A stretch of 64,000 nucleotides of DNA from Pseudoalteromonas marina (GCF_000238335.3 NZ_AHCB03000005.1:992001-1056000), one strand, 5' to 3'. Shown: positions 1 to 8,163, counted from the first letter of the stretch. The notes: generated from the sequence alone by a model not told the origin. Translations and numbers: made by a program.

Positions 1-84
1 TGTGGACAAGCTATAGGTGGGTTTCTAGCAGCCCATGGAATAGAGCAACCAGAAAATGCCCATTTATACCCAAACTACCTTTAA
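1..84 (+). CDS. C-terminal end of an unidentified protein (truncated by window edge)
   Basis: Frame 1 is open from the first base to a TAA at 82-84, giving 27 residues that begin CGQAIGGFLAAHGIEQ and end PNYL. A strong hairpin follows at 101-122, which supports this being a real gene end. The fragment is too short for me to assign a family. The glycine/alanine-rich start of the tail could be a helix of an enzyme, but that is not evidence of function. Confidence 0.4.
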   Translation, partial: CGQAIGGFLAAHGIEQPENAHLYPNYL

Positions 85-98
85 GGGCCTTAGTGAAC

Positions 99-129
99 AA
101 GTAAGCGTTTAACAACGCTTACAGTTTGT
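99..129. terminator. Bidirectional hairpin between converging genes
   Basis: GTAAGCGTT and AACGCTTAC (101-109 and 114-122) form a perfect 9-bp stem around a TAAC loop, followed on the plus strand by a T-rich stretch. It overlaps the stop codon of the minus-strand gene at 119-361, so it may serve both converging genes. Confidence 0.6.
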
Positions 130-361
130 TTATTTCTTGCTTAACGTTAAAGCTTGAGTCGGTCACAATGGCTTCGAGTGTTTGTACACGTTCTTTTAGT
201 GCAACCACTTCTGCTTTTGTTTCAGCAAGTTGTTTATGAGCATCGCTATTGTTGTTTTGCATTTTATGTTTAAACTCTAAATGCTTTTTATACATATCGT
301 AAACCACACCCGAACCCACAGATATAAGCACGATAAGTACAATCATCGTAGTACCAGACAT
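119..361 (-). CDS. Small membrane-anchored coiled-coil protein, PspB-like
   Basis: An 80-residue protein with one N-terminal membrane segment (about residues 5-22). A charged helix follows with heptad character (about 30-66), ending in an ERVQTLEAIV stretch. This architecture, and the sequence around ERVQTLE, resemble phage-shock protein B, which anchors PspC/PspA in the inner membrane. There are no psp neighbours here, so a role in the phage-shock response is not supported by context. It may be one of many unrelated small anchors with a cytoplasmic coiled coil. The ATG start is the only sensible one. Confidence 0.6.
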   Translation of the reverse strand: MSGTTMIVLIVLISVGSGVVYDMYKKHLEFKHKMQNNNSDAHKQLAETKAEVVALKERVQTLEAIVTDSSFNVKQEINKL

Positions 362-617
362 AACTATATTCCTTTTATATTTTTATTTTTAAAGTATACG
401 CTTTCTTCCATTTAGATAAAGCTGACAATTGTAACTTTATTTGTAAAGGGCGATGATTTGAAATCAATCAATTAACACAGTGGCTATATACATGTAAATC
501 AGTGCTTTTTATCTGGTGTTCATACTTTATACAGTAACAGGGTTGTTTAATGTCAAATCAATCGCCATATAGTTACTAACACACTATTTTATAAACTAAT
601 TTTATCAGAGAGTTATT

Positions 618-1067
618 ATGCTAAATAATAAAATACCTCCCGTTATAGTTGTTCTATTTTTTGCAGGCATTATGGCGCTTATAGCGCATTACAGTGTTAT
701 TGACTTTACTGTATTTGTTGCCTACTTGGCGGCAAGTTTAGTTATTATTGGTTGTGCAAGCTGTGTTGCGGGTGTTGTGAGCTTTAAGCTAGCCAAAACC
801 ACAGTAAACCCCAATAAACCAGAACAGGCATCAAAATTAGTTACCAGCGGTATTTACCGAATTTCACGTAATCCCATGTATTTAGGATTTGCATTTATTT
901 TAGCTGGGTGGGGTGTGTGGTTAAGCTCTGTTTGGGCAATGTTAGGTGTTATTGGGTTTATTGGCTATTTAACGTTGTTTCAAATAATGCCAGAAGAACG
1001 TGCGCTTACTAAATTATTTGGTGATGAATTTACTATCTATAAAGCTCGCGTAAGGCGCTGGCTATAG
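618..1067 (+). CDS. ICMT/PEMT-family membrane methyltransferase
   Basis: 149 residues with four or so membrane segments and the family's two C-terminal signatures. One is GIYRISRNPMYLG (about 78-90). The other is PEERALTKLFGDEFTIYKARVRRW near the end (EE, FG and YKxxVxRW), which forms the S-adenosylmethionine pocket in isoprenylcysteine carboxyl methyltransferase and phospholipid N-methyltransferase homologues. Bacterial members are common and their substrates are mostly unknown; a lipid or lipid-like acceptor in the inner membrane is likely. It stands alone and shares a bidirectional terminator with queC, which converges on it. Confidence 0.8.
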   Translation: MLNNKIPPVIVVLFFAGIMALIAHYSVIDFTVFVAYLAASLVIIGCASCVAGVVSFKLAKTTVNPNKPEQASKLVTSGIYRISRNPMYLGFAFILAGWGVWLSSVWAMLGVIGFIGYLTLFQIMPEERALTKLFGDEFTIYKARVRRWL

Positions 1068-1104
1068 AGTCTGAAATGCCGTGTAATTAATTTACTATGC
1101 AATA

Positions 1105-1136
1105 AAAAAGGCTATGTAACATAGCCTTTCTCTTTT
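1105..1136. terminator. Bidirectional terminator between the ICMT gene and queC
   Basis: AAAGGCTATG and CATAGCCTTT pair perfectly over a 3-nt loop at 1107-1129. A-runs lie on the left and a T-rich run on the right, so it can terminate both converging transcripts. Confidence 0.75.
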
Positions 1137-1149
1137 ATTTATGTGTTGC

Positions 1150-1806
1150 TTATTCGTATTCTAACGGATCTGTAATATTGTTTAGTGCAAATGCTTCTAA
1201 ACGTTCTTGGCACGCACCACACTTACCACAGGCCTTTTCACGGCCGTTGTAACATGTCCATGTTTGGCTGTAATCTAAACCCATTTTTATACCGTCAGTT
1301 AAAATATCAATTTTGGTGTTATTCAAATACGGGCTAAAAATTTCTACTGCATCGTAGTTTGCAATACGACATACATCATCCATTTTCTTCACAAACTCAG
1401 GGCGGCAGTCGGGGTAAATAGCATGATCCCCAGAATGAGCACCGTAATAAACTTGGCTTGCTTTTAGTGATACCGCATAACCAACAGCCAAAGAAAGTAA
1501 AATCATATTTCGATTTGGCACTATTGTGCTTTTCATACTTTCTTCTTCGTAGTGGCCTTCTGGTACATCAATGTTATCGGTTAATGATGAGCCACCAATA
1601 AGCTGATTAATAGCTGAAATATCAACTATTTTGTGTGGAACATTAAGCTTTTCACATACTTGCGCAGCAACTTTAAGCTCTTTTACATGACGCTGACCAT
1701 AGTCAAACGAAAGGGCATATACATCATGGCCTTGTTGCAGGGCTTTATTTAATACGGTAAATGAGTCCATACCGCCGGAATAAATAACAACTACTTTTTG
1801 CGTCAT
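1150..1806 (-). CDS. queC: 7-cyano-7-deazaguanine synthase QueC
   Basis: Converts 7-carboxy-7-deazaguanine to preQ0 using ATP and ammonia, in the pathway to queuosine in tRNA. The ATP-pyrophosphatase loop SGGMDS is at about residues 10-15. The four zinc-binding cysteines lie at C185, C193, C196 and C199 (motif CX7CX2CX2C), all intact. Its 218 residues are a little shorter than the roughly 230 of E. coli QueC, which fits the family. It is divergent from queE, the enzyme for the preceding step, across a 132-bp shared promoter region; that pairing strengthens both assignments. Confidence 0.95.
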   Translation of the reverse strand: MTQKVVVIYSGGMDSFTVLNKALQQGHDVYALSFDYGQRHVKELKVAAQVCEKLNVPHKIVDISAINQLIGGSSLTDNIDVPEGHYEEESMKSTIVPNRNMILLSLAVGYAVSLKASQVYYGAHSGDHAIYPDCRPEFVKKMDDVCRIANYDAVEIFSPYLNNTKIDILTDGIKMGLDYSQTWTCYNGREKACGKCGACQERLEAFALNNITDPLEYE

Positions 1807-1938
1807 ATCTGTTTTGCTCTTAGTTTTAATAGAGGTTTATATCAGGGCGCGATATACTACACGGCCGCAGCTTAAATAACAATTTTTGCACAGCGCTTTT
1901 TCGTCTTTAATAGTAGCAATTTGGCTACTAGGTAGTAA
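1807..1938. promoter_or_regulatory. Shared divergent promoter region of queC and queE
   Basis: 132 bp between the two divergent starts. It contains a perfect 7-bp hairpin TAGTAGC-AATTTG-GCTACTA at 1911-1930, just before the queE start. No preQ1 riboswitch aptamer could be recognised. The hairpin could affect queE initiation because the candidate ribosome-binding sequence AGGTAG overlaps or directly follows it; that is inference. Confidence 0.4.
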
Positions 1939-2616
1939 GTGAGATCTCTTTTGTACAAAATTAATGAAGTGTTTGAAACCATTCAAGGTGAAGCAAGCTT
2001 TACTGGCACACCCTCAATATTTTTACGCCTGCAAGGTTGCCCTGTAGGGTGTTCGTGGTGCGACACAAAACAAACATGGGATGTAGACAACGTATACAAA
2101 GTGTCTCTTGACGAAACCGTAGAGAAAAAAGCCGACTCAGATCATTGGGCCGATGCCAGCGCCGAGCAAGTACTTGAGCTGTTTAAATCACGTGGCTATA
2201 CCGCAAAGCACGTAGTAATTACTGGCGGCGAGCCGTGTATGTACGATTTAAACCCAGTTTGTAAGCTATTGCACGATAATGGCTTTACCACACAAATAGA
2301 AACCAGCGGCACGTTTGAAATACTTGCCCCTGAGCAAACATGGGTTACTGTATCGCCTAAAATAAACATGCGCGGCGGTTATGAAGTACTTACCAGCGCC
2401 ATGAAACGCGCCAACGAGATAAAGCACCCAGTAGCGATGCAAAAGCACGTAGAAGAGCTTGAAGAATTATTTGCTAAAACAGGCGTTAACCCCAAGCTTG
2501 TTTATTTGCAGCCAATTAGCCAAAAGGTATCTGCAACCAAATTAGCAATCGATACCTGTATTGCAAAAAACTGGCGCCTATCAATACAAGTACACAAGTA
2601 TTTAGGAATTAGTTAA
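1939..2616 (+). CDS. queE: 7-carboxy-7-deazaguanine synthase QueE
   Basis: Radical-SAM enzyme that converts 6-carboxytetrahydropterin to 7-carboxy-7-deazaguanine. The cluster motif CPVGCSWC gives C34, C38 and C41 (CX3CX2C), and a GGEP motif follows at about residues 95-98. There is no ATG start. GTG at 1939 follows AGGTAG. An alternative TTG at 1951 gives MYKINEVFETIQGE, which aligns closely to the start of E. coli QueE. I list the GTG start but the choice is open. It pairs divergently with queC. Confidence 0.93.
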   Translation: MRSLLYKINEVFETIQGEASFTGTPSIFLRLQGCPVGCSWCDTKQTWDVDNVYKVSLDETVEKKADSDHWADASAEQVLELFKSRGYTAKHVVITGGEPCMYDLNPVCKLLHDNGFTTQIETSGTFEILAPEQTWVTVSPKINMRGGYEVLTSAMKRANEIKHPVAMQKHVEELEELFAKTGVNPKLVYLQPISQKVSATKLAIDTCIAKNWRLSIQVHKYLGIS

Positions 2617-2822
2617 AGCGCAAAGGCGGCTTTAAGTGCTTAGCTGTATGCGATAAGCTGCTCTGCGTTAAGTTATATTCTGTATATAAAAGGTTGGGTT
2701 GAGTTAAACGAAACCCAACACAGCAACTTCAATGCTCACTCTTTCCAAGCACTCTTTATATCAAGCTCTAACAAGCTTATTTAAACACGTAGGTCGGATA
2801 AGCAAAGCGCCATTCGACAATG
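2617..2822. repeat. Intergenic region with REP-like imperfect inverted repeats
   Basis: Two hairpin-forming segments resemble the short palindromes dispersed in gammaproteobacterial genomes. GTTGGGTT/AAACCCAAC lies at 2693-2719, and GTCGGAT/ATTCGAC lies at 2793-2818 inside an AGGTCGGATAAGCAAAGCGC context. I recognise the style from general experience but cannot confirm dispersed copies from a single window. No gene was seen here. Confidence 0.4.
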
Positions 2823-3080
2823 TTAGTTAATTTCTTCCCTGCAGTGATAGCAATTATTTGTTGGCAGGCGATAGCTAGTAGCTGATTGCATTACCTGGTT
2901 TTTCTTACACTTTGGGCAGAAGTAATTAATAACATTCACAATTAGTACGATTGCAAAAATAATACCGCCAATATAAAACGGGTTTGCATAAAACTGATTA
3001 CTTGCCGGCGAAAACTGAAACCCAATAATACATGTGATTAAAGCCACTAAATACGCTTTAAACCTAACTGCCTTTTTCAA
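2823..3080 (-). CDS. Small membrane protein with C-terminal zinc ribbon
   Basis: 85 residues with two predicted membrane segments (about 9-25 and 36-53) and a cytoplasmic tail. The tail carries CPKC (C55, C58) and CYHC (C77, C80), a CX2C-X18-CX2C zinc-ribbon arrangement. No family is recognised. Zinc binding is inferred from cysteine spacing; the role is unknown. Confidence 0.6.
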   Translation of the reverse strand: MKKAVRFKAYLVALITCIIGFQFSPASNQFYANPFYIGGIIFAIVLIVNVINYFCPKCKKNQVMQSATSYRLPTNNCYHCREEIN

Positions 3081-3184
3081 ATTTAAATCCTTATATTTAG
3101 TTTTTTATGCTCAATATATCAATAGACTATACCATGAAAGATGGTGAGTACTAGATTAAAGTGCACTTTAAGGGGAGCTTTTGA

Positions 3185-3538
3185 CTAAGTATTTTTTATC
3201 CAGCCAATACTTAGTATATATCGGTTACCTTTTTCTACCTTTGATACTTGGTGCCTGCTGATATCAGGGCGAAATAACTTGATCCTTTCTGTTTCAAATA
3301 TGAGGCTAGAGCAAATAAACTCTCCGCCTATATCCGCTTTTTTTAACACAATATTTAGTCTGTAATGCTGACCATCCTTAACAAGATCAGTGTGCGGTGG
3401 TATTTCACTTCCTTTTGGGAACTTTAATAAATACACATCAAACTTTATGGGCCAAAATGCACCACAAAGCAGCATTTTATCATAGCCCGATTTTTGCCTG
3501 CCTCGTGACCACCGAAATAGCTTTTTTACAAAAGACAT
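3185..3538 (-). CDS. Putative 2-oxoglutarate/Fe(II)-type oxygenase (small)
   Basis: 117 residues from an ATG at 3538, chosen because an AAGGAG sits 5 nt upstream; a longer GTG start at 3544 would overlap that ribosome-binding site. The core shows the facial-triad pattern: HTD (H49, D51 in this numbering), a distal histidine in SRHQV (H96) and a basic residue R106 in the NRYILSIGW strand, as in double-stranded beta-helix oxygenases. At about half the usual size, it resembles minimal 2OG-Fe(II) proteins. The substrate is unknown and catalytic activity is inferred only. Confidence 0.6.
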   Translation of the reverse strand: MSFVKKLFRWSRGRQKSGYDKMLLCGAFWPIKFDVYLLKFPKGSEIPPHTDLVKDGQHYRLNIVLKKADIGGEFICSSLIFETERIKLFRPDISRHQVSKVEKGNRYILSIGWIKNT

Positions 3539-3624
3539 ACACACTCCTTGATTTAGAGACTTTAAATCGCGCTTTTAACGGTTGCTTAAAGCATTATGCA
3601 CATTGAATATGAGCACTTTAGGGC

Positions 3625-3843
3625 TTATAAATTATCCAGCACCATTTGTTTTATTTTATGAGCTTTTACGAAGTGATCTAACTGATGAGTTTGAATCCAC
3701 CAAGTAGCAGCTTCTATTAAAAGTTCAGGATTGTTGTTTTTATTAGCAAAAAAAGCATAGAAAGACAGACCTACATTATCACCTTTACTGGCAATTTTTT
3801 TATCACATACTTCAATTATTTTAGTTCTTAATTCTTGTCTCAT
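3625..3843 (-). CDS. DUF6500 family small protein
   Basis: 72 residues, cytoplasmic, with the conserved stretches LSFYAFFANKNN and AATWWIQTHQLDHFVKA that I associate with the DUF6500 family. It has no cysteine cluster and no membrane segment. The function is unknown. It follows the oxygenase-like gene by about 80 bp on the opposite side of a non-coding gap, and no operon is evident. Confidence 0.65.
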   Translation of the reverse strand: MRQELRTKIIEVCDKKIASKGDNVGLSFYAFFANKNNNPELLIEAATWWIQTHQLDHFVKAHKIKQMVLDNL

Positions 3844-3973
3844 AAATAAGTAAACTAATAAAGCTTATTGTTGAAAACAAAAAGGAACAAACTTTAACTT
3901 TAAATTCAAAACGAGCAGTTGTTTATTTATTTTTCGAAGATGCTTTATTTAACCACGTTATTTAGTAAATAAC

Positions 3974-4006
3974 ATAAAAAAGCGCTGCTCTAGGGCAACG
4001 CTTTAT
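3974..4006 (-). terminator. Terminator of the gcvR-bcp transcript
   Basis: On the minus strand AAAGCGTTGC pairs with GCAGCGCTTT (3979-4004, one wobble pair), and a T-run follows (complement of the A-run at 3975-3981). It lies 30 bp beyond the bcp stop. Confidence 0.75.
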
Positions 4007-4033
4007 GTATTTTTTTGGTCGTAGTTAGCGAGC

Positions 4034-4513
4034 TTATTCTGCCGCCAAATAATCAAGCACCACTTGGTGATGATCTTTGGTCTTAAACTTATCAAATAGG
4101 TGTTTAATTTTACCGTCTTGGCCTACTAAAAATGTAAGGCGGTGAATACCGTCGTACTCTTTACCCATAAATTTTTTGTAGCCCCATACACCAAATGCTT
4201 CTGCAATGGCGTGATCTTCATCGGCGAGTAAATCAAAGTTAAGCTCTTTTTTAGTTTCAAAGTTTTTAAGGCGCTTAATTGGATCTGGGCTGATGCCTAC
4301 AACACGGGTGTTAAATTTAGCAAGCTCGGCTTGTTGGTCGCGCAGATTTTCTGCTTGTACGGTACAACCAGGTGTAGACGCTTTAGGGTAAAAGTACACA
4401 AGTACTTGTTGCTCTTTTAACAATTCACTTAATGTGATTGTTTCGTCGTTTTGGTTTTGTAAGCTAAAAGCAGGTGCTGTATCACCAGCTTGTAATGGAC
4501 TAATTGTGTTCAT
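4034..4513 (-). CDS. bcp: Thiol peroxidase Bcp (peroxiredoxin Q), one-cysteine form
   Basis: 159-residue peroxiredoxin that reduces hydroperoxides in the cytoplasm. The peroxidatic cysteine is C50 in TPGCTVQA, with the KAFMGK/DGIHR-like region conserved. In E. coli Bcp the resolving cysteine is five residues later (CTVQAC); here that position is glutamate (CTVQAE), and I see no other cysteine in the protein. It therefore must use an external thiol or another partner for resolution. It lies 9 bp after gcvR in the same orientation, as in E. coli. Confidence 0.93.
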   Translation of the reverse strand: MNTISPLQAGDTAPAFSLQNQNDETITLSELLKEQQVLVYFYPKASTPGCTVQAENLRDQQAELAKFNTRVVGISPDPIKRLKNFETKKELNFDLLADEDHAIAEAFGVWGYKKFMGKEYDGIHRLTFLVGQDGKIKHLFDKFKTKDHHQVVLDYLAAE

Positions 4514-4522
4514 GCTATTTCC

Positions 4523-5056
4523 TTAACGAATGCGTTTAAAAATATAATCTACGTTTAGGGTATGAGAAAGGCTCTCAAAACTAATTTTAAATTTATCTAT
4601 GTCTACATCTATGGGGATATTAAATTCTACTTCACAGCGCATTTTAGTGTCAGTTTTTTCATTAAACGTATCTGACTTTAAAGAACAAATGCTGATGTGG
4701 TTATCGGCAAAAAAGCGTGTCACTTTGCTTAGCGTACCAGGGGTATCTATACCCGTGTATTCTAATGTGTAACCGGCACAAAACTCGCTAGGAGTATGGC
4801 TGGTTGTGCGTTTCATCATGGTTAACAAGCCAAGTTCCATTGCTTTGGTTGGTAACACATGTTCAATTCGGCTTATGGCCGACATATCACCCTGCAATAA
4901 CATTATAAAGGTAAACTCGCAGCCTAAAATGGCAATGCGGCTGTCAATAATATTGCAGTGACAGTCGCTGACTAATTGCGTCAGTTCACTGACAATACCT
5001 GGCCTGTCTTCGCCGATAGCAGTTAACACAATTTGATGATTTGAAAATGCAGTCAT
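4523..5056 (-). CDS. gcvR: GcvR-type glycine cleavage regulator with two ACT domains
   Basis: 177 residues made of two ACT domains (about 8-85 and 93-170). Each begins with the pattern of a ligand-binding loop (GEDRPGIVSELTQ and GIDTPGTLSKVTRF). In E. coli, GcvR binds GcvA to repress the glycine cleavage operon when glycine is low. The conserved neighbourhood with bcp downstream and bamC divergent supports orthology. What is odd is that dapA, which normally sits between gcvR and bamC, is absent. Confidence 0.88.
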   Translation of the reverse strand: MTAFSNHQIVLTAIGEDRPGIVSELTQLVSDCHCNIIDSRIAILGCEFTFIMLLQGDMSAISRIEHVLPTKAMELGLLTMMKRTTSHTPSEFCAGYTLEYTGIDTPGTLSKVTRFFADNHISICSLKSDTFNEKTDTKMRCEVEFNIPIDVDIDKFKISFESLSHTLNVDYIFKRIR

Positions 5057-5414
5057 GGGTTAAAATACCTAAGTTACAAGGGTTATAACAACGCAATGGA
5101 TAACACTACTAAATACACTCGAGGACTTGCTCGGCGGCGAAGTTTAACACAAAACAGTGTGTAAACTACAATGCGGGCTAATTAAGCGTGTTTAAAGTAC
5201 GGTGTTTCTTGTTTTTACTAGCACAGGAAAGTACCATAGTTAAAATTTGCTTATTTGCCCTTAGTTTTTTCTAAGTTGAGGTGCTGAACTTTATTGTAAT
5301 TAAGCAGCCAAATAAAAATGTAAAGTTAATATTGATTTTACACTGAACCAAATCGGCATAACCCACTCATATATTTGTTAAAACAATTAAAGGGTATGCT
5401 AAGGAGAATTATCT
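5057..5414. promoter_or_regulatory. Divergent gcvR / bamC promoter region
   Basis: 358 bp without a gene between two divergent starts. It is AT-rich toward bamC. A small CTTAG-TTTTTT-CTAAG hairpin lies around 5258-5275. No remnant of dapA coding sequence was recognised in any frame by eye. Confidence 0.35.
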
Positions 5415-6473
5415 GTGCAGTATTGGATCCCAAAAGCACTTGCAGTAAGTGTATTGGTAAGTTTATCAGGGTGTAGTGTATTTGTTAACGATGCGCATAA
5501 TGAACGTAATTACCGCGCGTATGAGCCAGTAAAAGCGCCAGCGTCTTTATCTCAGCCGGCTCAAGATCCAGTTTATAAAATGGAAGTAGGTCAATATAAT
5601 AATAATCCAGACGCAACCAATTATCGTCCACCAGCTCAAGTACTCACTGTAGCAAAAGGCAGCTGGGTCGAAGAGGCTGATAATTTAGCACGCGTATATT
5701 TTGATAAAAACGATGGCATTGTTGATTTAGATGACTTTATTTGGGATTCAATTAAAGCTGTTTTAGCTGAAAATAACACCGCTACTACCAAAGAAGATAA
5801 GCTACTTGGCATTATTGAAACCGATTGGTACGCAATTATTAAAACCGAAGAAAGCTGGTTGTGGGGCGATGAAAAAAACGATGACCTGCAACGTTTTAGA
5901 TTTTCTATTGAAAAAAAATCGCATGAACGTACAGCCTCTTTACGTGCTGAGTTAATAGATTTTAAAGGTGATACAACACTTACAGACTTGCTTAAACAGC
6001 AATTAGAAGTGCGTGCACTTAACCAAGTTATTACTGAATTTGATTTCCGCTATCGCCAGCTTGAAGTTGATATGCGCAAGCGCCAAGGTATTATTTCTTT
6101 AGAAATGGGCTTTGACAATAAAGGTAATGCAGCGTTGGTTACTGAGCAATCTTACGATGCGGTATTTGATCGTTTTTCAGGCTTTTTAGAGCGTTTGTCG
6201 TTTACTATTGTTGAAATAAACCAAGATACAGGTTTAATTACAGCTGACTATAAAGCACCAGAAAGCAGTATGTGGGATTCGATTTGGGGCGACGATGTTG
6301 CGCAATTACCAATAGATGAAGGCCAATACCAAATTTTAGTGAGTAAAACTAAGCAAGGTGGCACAAGCTTAACTTGGATGGACGATAAAGGCGAAACGCT
6401 AGAGCCAGGTACCATGAATGGTTTGCAGCAAGCACTAGAAGCAGCACTTATTAAGCGCGGCATTAAAATATAA
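5415..6473 (+). CDS. bamC: Outer membrane assembly lipoprotein BamC
   Basis: 352-residue lipoprotein of the BAM complex that folds outer-membrane beta-barrels. The signal peptide ends in the lipobox LSGC with C20 as the lipidated residue. A long unstructured N-terminal segment follows (about 21-90), then two helix-grip domains as in E. coli NlpB/BamC. The start is GTG at 5415, supported by AAGGAG 8 nt upstream. A strong terminator directly follows, so it is transcribed alone, without the dapA that usually precedes it. Confidence 0.92.
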   Translation: MQYWIPKALAVSVLVSLSGCSVFVNDAHNERNYRAYEPVKAPASLSQPAQDPVYKMEVGQYNNNPDATNYRPPAQVLTVAKGSWVEEADNLARVYFDKNDGIVDLDDFIWDSIKAVLAENNTATTKEDKLLGIIETDWYAIIKTEESWLWGDEKNDDLQRFRFSIEKKSHERTASLRAELIDFKGDTTLTDLLKQQLEVRALNQVITEFDFRYRQLEVDMRKRQGIISLEMGFDNKGNAALVTEQSYDAVFDRFSGFLERLSFTIVEINQDTGLITADYKAPESSMWDSIWGDDVAQLPIDEGQYQILVSKTKQGGTSLTWMDDKGETLEPGTMNGLQQALEAALIKRGIKI

Positions 6474-6486
6474 ATAATTATACTTT

Positions 6487-6526
6487 TTACCACAAAAAGA
6501 GCGCTTAGCTCTTTTTGTGGTTTTTA
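6487..6526 (+). terminator. Rho-independent terminator of bamC
   Basis: Perfect 14-bp stem ACCACAAAAAGAGC / GCTCTTTTTGTGGT (6489-6502 and 6508-6521) with a 5-nt loop, then a T-run. It ends just before the next gene. Confidence 0.9.
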
Positions 6527-6538
6527 TAGGTTAAAAAT

Positions 6539-7909
6539 ATGTCTCAGTTATCAACTTCACCTCAGTACGATTGGCGTACTTGGTTTGCGTTCCTTGTGCC
6601 TTCGCTAATTGGTGTGTTTTTGTTTATGACGCCGGTGTCGAGCGGTGAAGCAATGACCATTCCTATTGCAATGATGGCCAAAGCCATGCAAGTATTTTTT
6701 GCAGATACAGCACAAGCCATTATTACTGCCATAATTTGTATAACGGGTGCGTTTTCACTCATTGTAAGTGTTTTTAAGCCTCAAGTGATTTGCAAAGTAC
6801 CACTGTTAAACCACTTATTTAATGTTAGTTGGATTTGGTTGCTTACGCGTTTATTTGGTACTGCATTTGTATTAATGACCTTTTTAGGCGTGGGGCCGCA
6901 TGCGATAACGTCTGAAAATACAGGGGCACTCGTGTTAAACGACTTACTTCCTGTGTTGTTTTCGGTATTTATACTGGCAGGACTTTTACTTCCTTTGTTA
7001 CTTAACTTTGGGTTGCTTGAGTTGGTAGGTACGTTATTAACTAAAGTAATGCGCCCGTTATTTGGCGTTCCAGGGCGAAGTGCCGTTAACTGTGTGGCAT
7101 CGTGGTTAGGTGATGGCAGTGTGGGAATATTAATGACTGCGCGCCAGTACGAGGATAAATACTACACACAACGCGAAGCCGCTGTTATTGGTACTACATT
7201 TTCTGCTGTTTCAATTACGTTTTGTTTAGTGGTTATTGGCCAAGTAAAGCTTGAGTATTTATTCGCTCCGTTTTATTTAACGGTGTGCTTGGCAGGTATT
7301 ACTGCCGCTATTATTGTGCCGCGCTTGCCACCGCTTAGGTTTAAAAAAGATTTACTTATTGATGGCTCAGAGCCTGACGCAAACGCAGAGCTGGTGCCTG
7401 AAGGTAAATCATTAGTGGGTCATTCTTTAGATATAGCGCTGGCCAAGGCAGATAAATCGCCGGGTGTAGTGGGGACATTAAAAGAAGGCGTACACAACGC
7501 ACTTGATATGGTATTTGCTGTATTACCTGTTGTTATGGCAGTGGGTACATTTGCATTAATCATTGCAGAATATACGCCGCTATTTCAATATTTAGGTATG
7601 CCGTTTATTCCATTTTTAGAATTGTTGCAAGTGCCTGAAGCTGAGGCTGCAGCACAAACAATCATGGTTGGTTTTGCCGATATGTTTATCCCTTCAATCC
7701 TTGCAGCTGGGACTATTGAGAGTGATGTAACACGCTTTATCATTGCCGCGATGAGTGTGACTCAGCTTATTTATATGTCTGAAGTGGGGGCGCTGCTGTT
7801 AGGAAGCAAAATCCCAGTAAACATTGTTGAGCTGTTTGTAATATTTATTCTCAGAACACTTATAACATTGCCGATTATTTCGTTAATGGCACATTGGCTT
7901 GTTGGTTAA
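6539..7909 (+). CDS. YjiH-family membrane protein with nucleoside-recognition (Gate) domains
   Basis: 456 residues, about ten membrane segments. The opening SLIGVFLFMTPV segment and the GDGSVGILMTARQYEDKYYTQREAAVIGTTFS loop are features of the YjiH family, which carries two Gate/nucleoside-recognition domains. Members are assumed to be inner-membrane transporters, but their substrate is unsettled. Its transcript is separated from bamC by the strong terminator and ends in its own. Confidence 0.8.
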   Translation: MSQLSTSPQYDWRTWFAFLVPSLIGVFLFMTPVSSGEAMTIPIAMMAKAMQVFFADTAQAIITAIICITGAFSLIVSVFKPQVICKVPLLNHLFNVSWIWLLTRLFGTAFVLMTFLGVGPHAITSENTGALVLNDLLPVLFSVFILAGLLLPLLLNFGLLELVGTLLTKVMRPLFGVPGRSAVNCVASWLGDGSVGILMTARQYEDKYYTQREAAVIGTTFSAVSITFCLVVIGQVKLEYLFAPFYLTVCLAGITAAIIVPRLPPLRFKKDLLIDGSEPDANAELVPEGKSLVGHSLDIALAKADKSPGVVGTLKEGVHNALDMVFAVLPVVMAVGTFALIIAEYTPLFQYLGMPFIPFLELLQVPEAEAAAQTIMVGFADMFIPSILAAGTIESDVTRFIIAAMSVTQLIYMSEVGALLLGSKIPVNIVELFVIFILRTLITLPIISLMAHWLVG

Positions 7910-7925
7910 GCTTATTTTTTAAATT

Positions 7926-7954
7926 AAAAGCCCTGATTTATCAGGGCTTTTTTG
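7926..7954 (+). terminator. Terminator of the yjiH-like gene, overlapping the end of the DUF2897 gene
   Basis: AAAGCCCTGA-TTTA-TCAGGGCTTT followed by T-run (7927-7952). The right arm contains the stop codon of the converging 48-aa gene, so the hairpin also lies at the 3' end of that message. Confidence 0.8.
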
Positions 7955-8087
7955 TGTCTTGTTTGTTTTTTAAGTGCGAGTCTGACTTTTTAAATTCCAT
8001 ATTAGCACTGTGTTTTATTAAGGCAATATTTCCTATTACAACACCAAATACCATCACCACAATGAGGATTACTTGCCATGTTTGCAT
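7941..8087 (-). CDS. DUF2897-type 48-residue membrane protein
   Basis: A small gene read directly from the minus strand: ATG at 8087, stop TGA at 7941-7943. The protein starts MQTWQVILIVVMVFGVVIGN, a single membrane segment at about residues 5-24. It continues with IALIKHSANMEFKK and a polar, lysine-rich tail. The MQTW start, the GxxIGNIALIK motif and the charged tail fit the DUF2897 family of Alteromonadales. The function is unknown. It lies 76 bp downstream of the PagL-like gene on the same strand and may be co-transcribed with it. Confidence 0.75.
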   Translation of the reverse strand: MQTWQVILIVVMVFGVVIGNIALIKHSANMEFKKSDSHLKNKQDTKKP

Positions 8088-8163
8088 TTTAATTTCTCAG
8101 TTTTTGTTTGCTGATTATTTTACGTTTTTAAATAGTAATTACCAGCAAACAAATCAGAGCGTA

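Noticed and set aside
520..545. LexA box around TTATACAGTAACAGGG upstream of the ICMT gene
   Set aside because: The CTG and CAG half-sites do not have the required 10-bp spacing.
1807..1938. preQ1 riboswitch in the queC/queE gap
   Set aside because: The only clear hairpin lacks the A-rich tail and pseudoknot pattern of known preQ1 aptamers.
3397..3606. Plus-strand frame of 69 codons
   Set aside because: Antisense to the oxygenase-like gene, which has a strong ribosome site and the HxD...H...R pattern.
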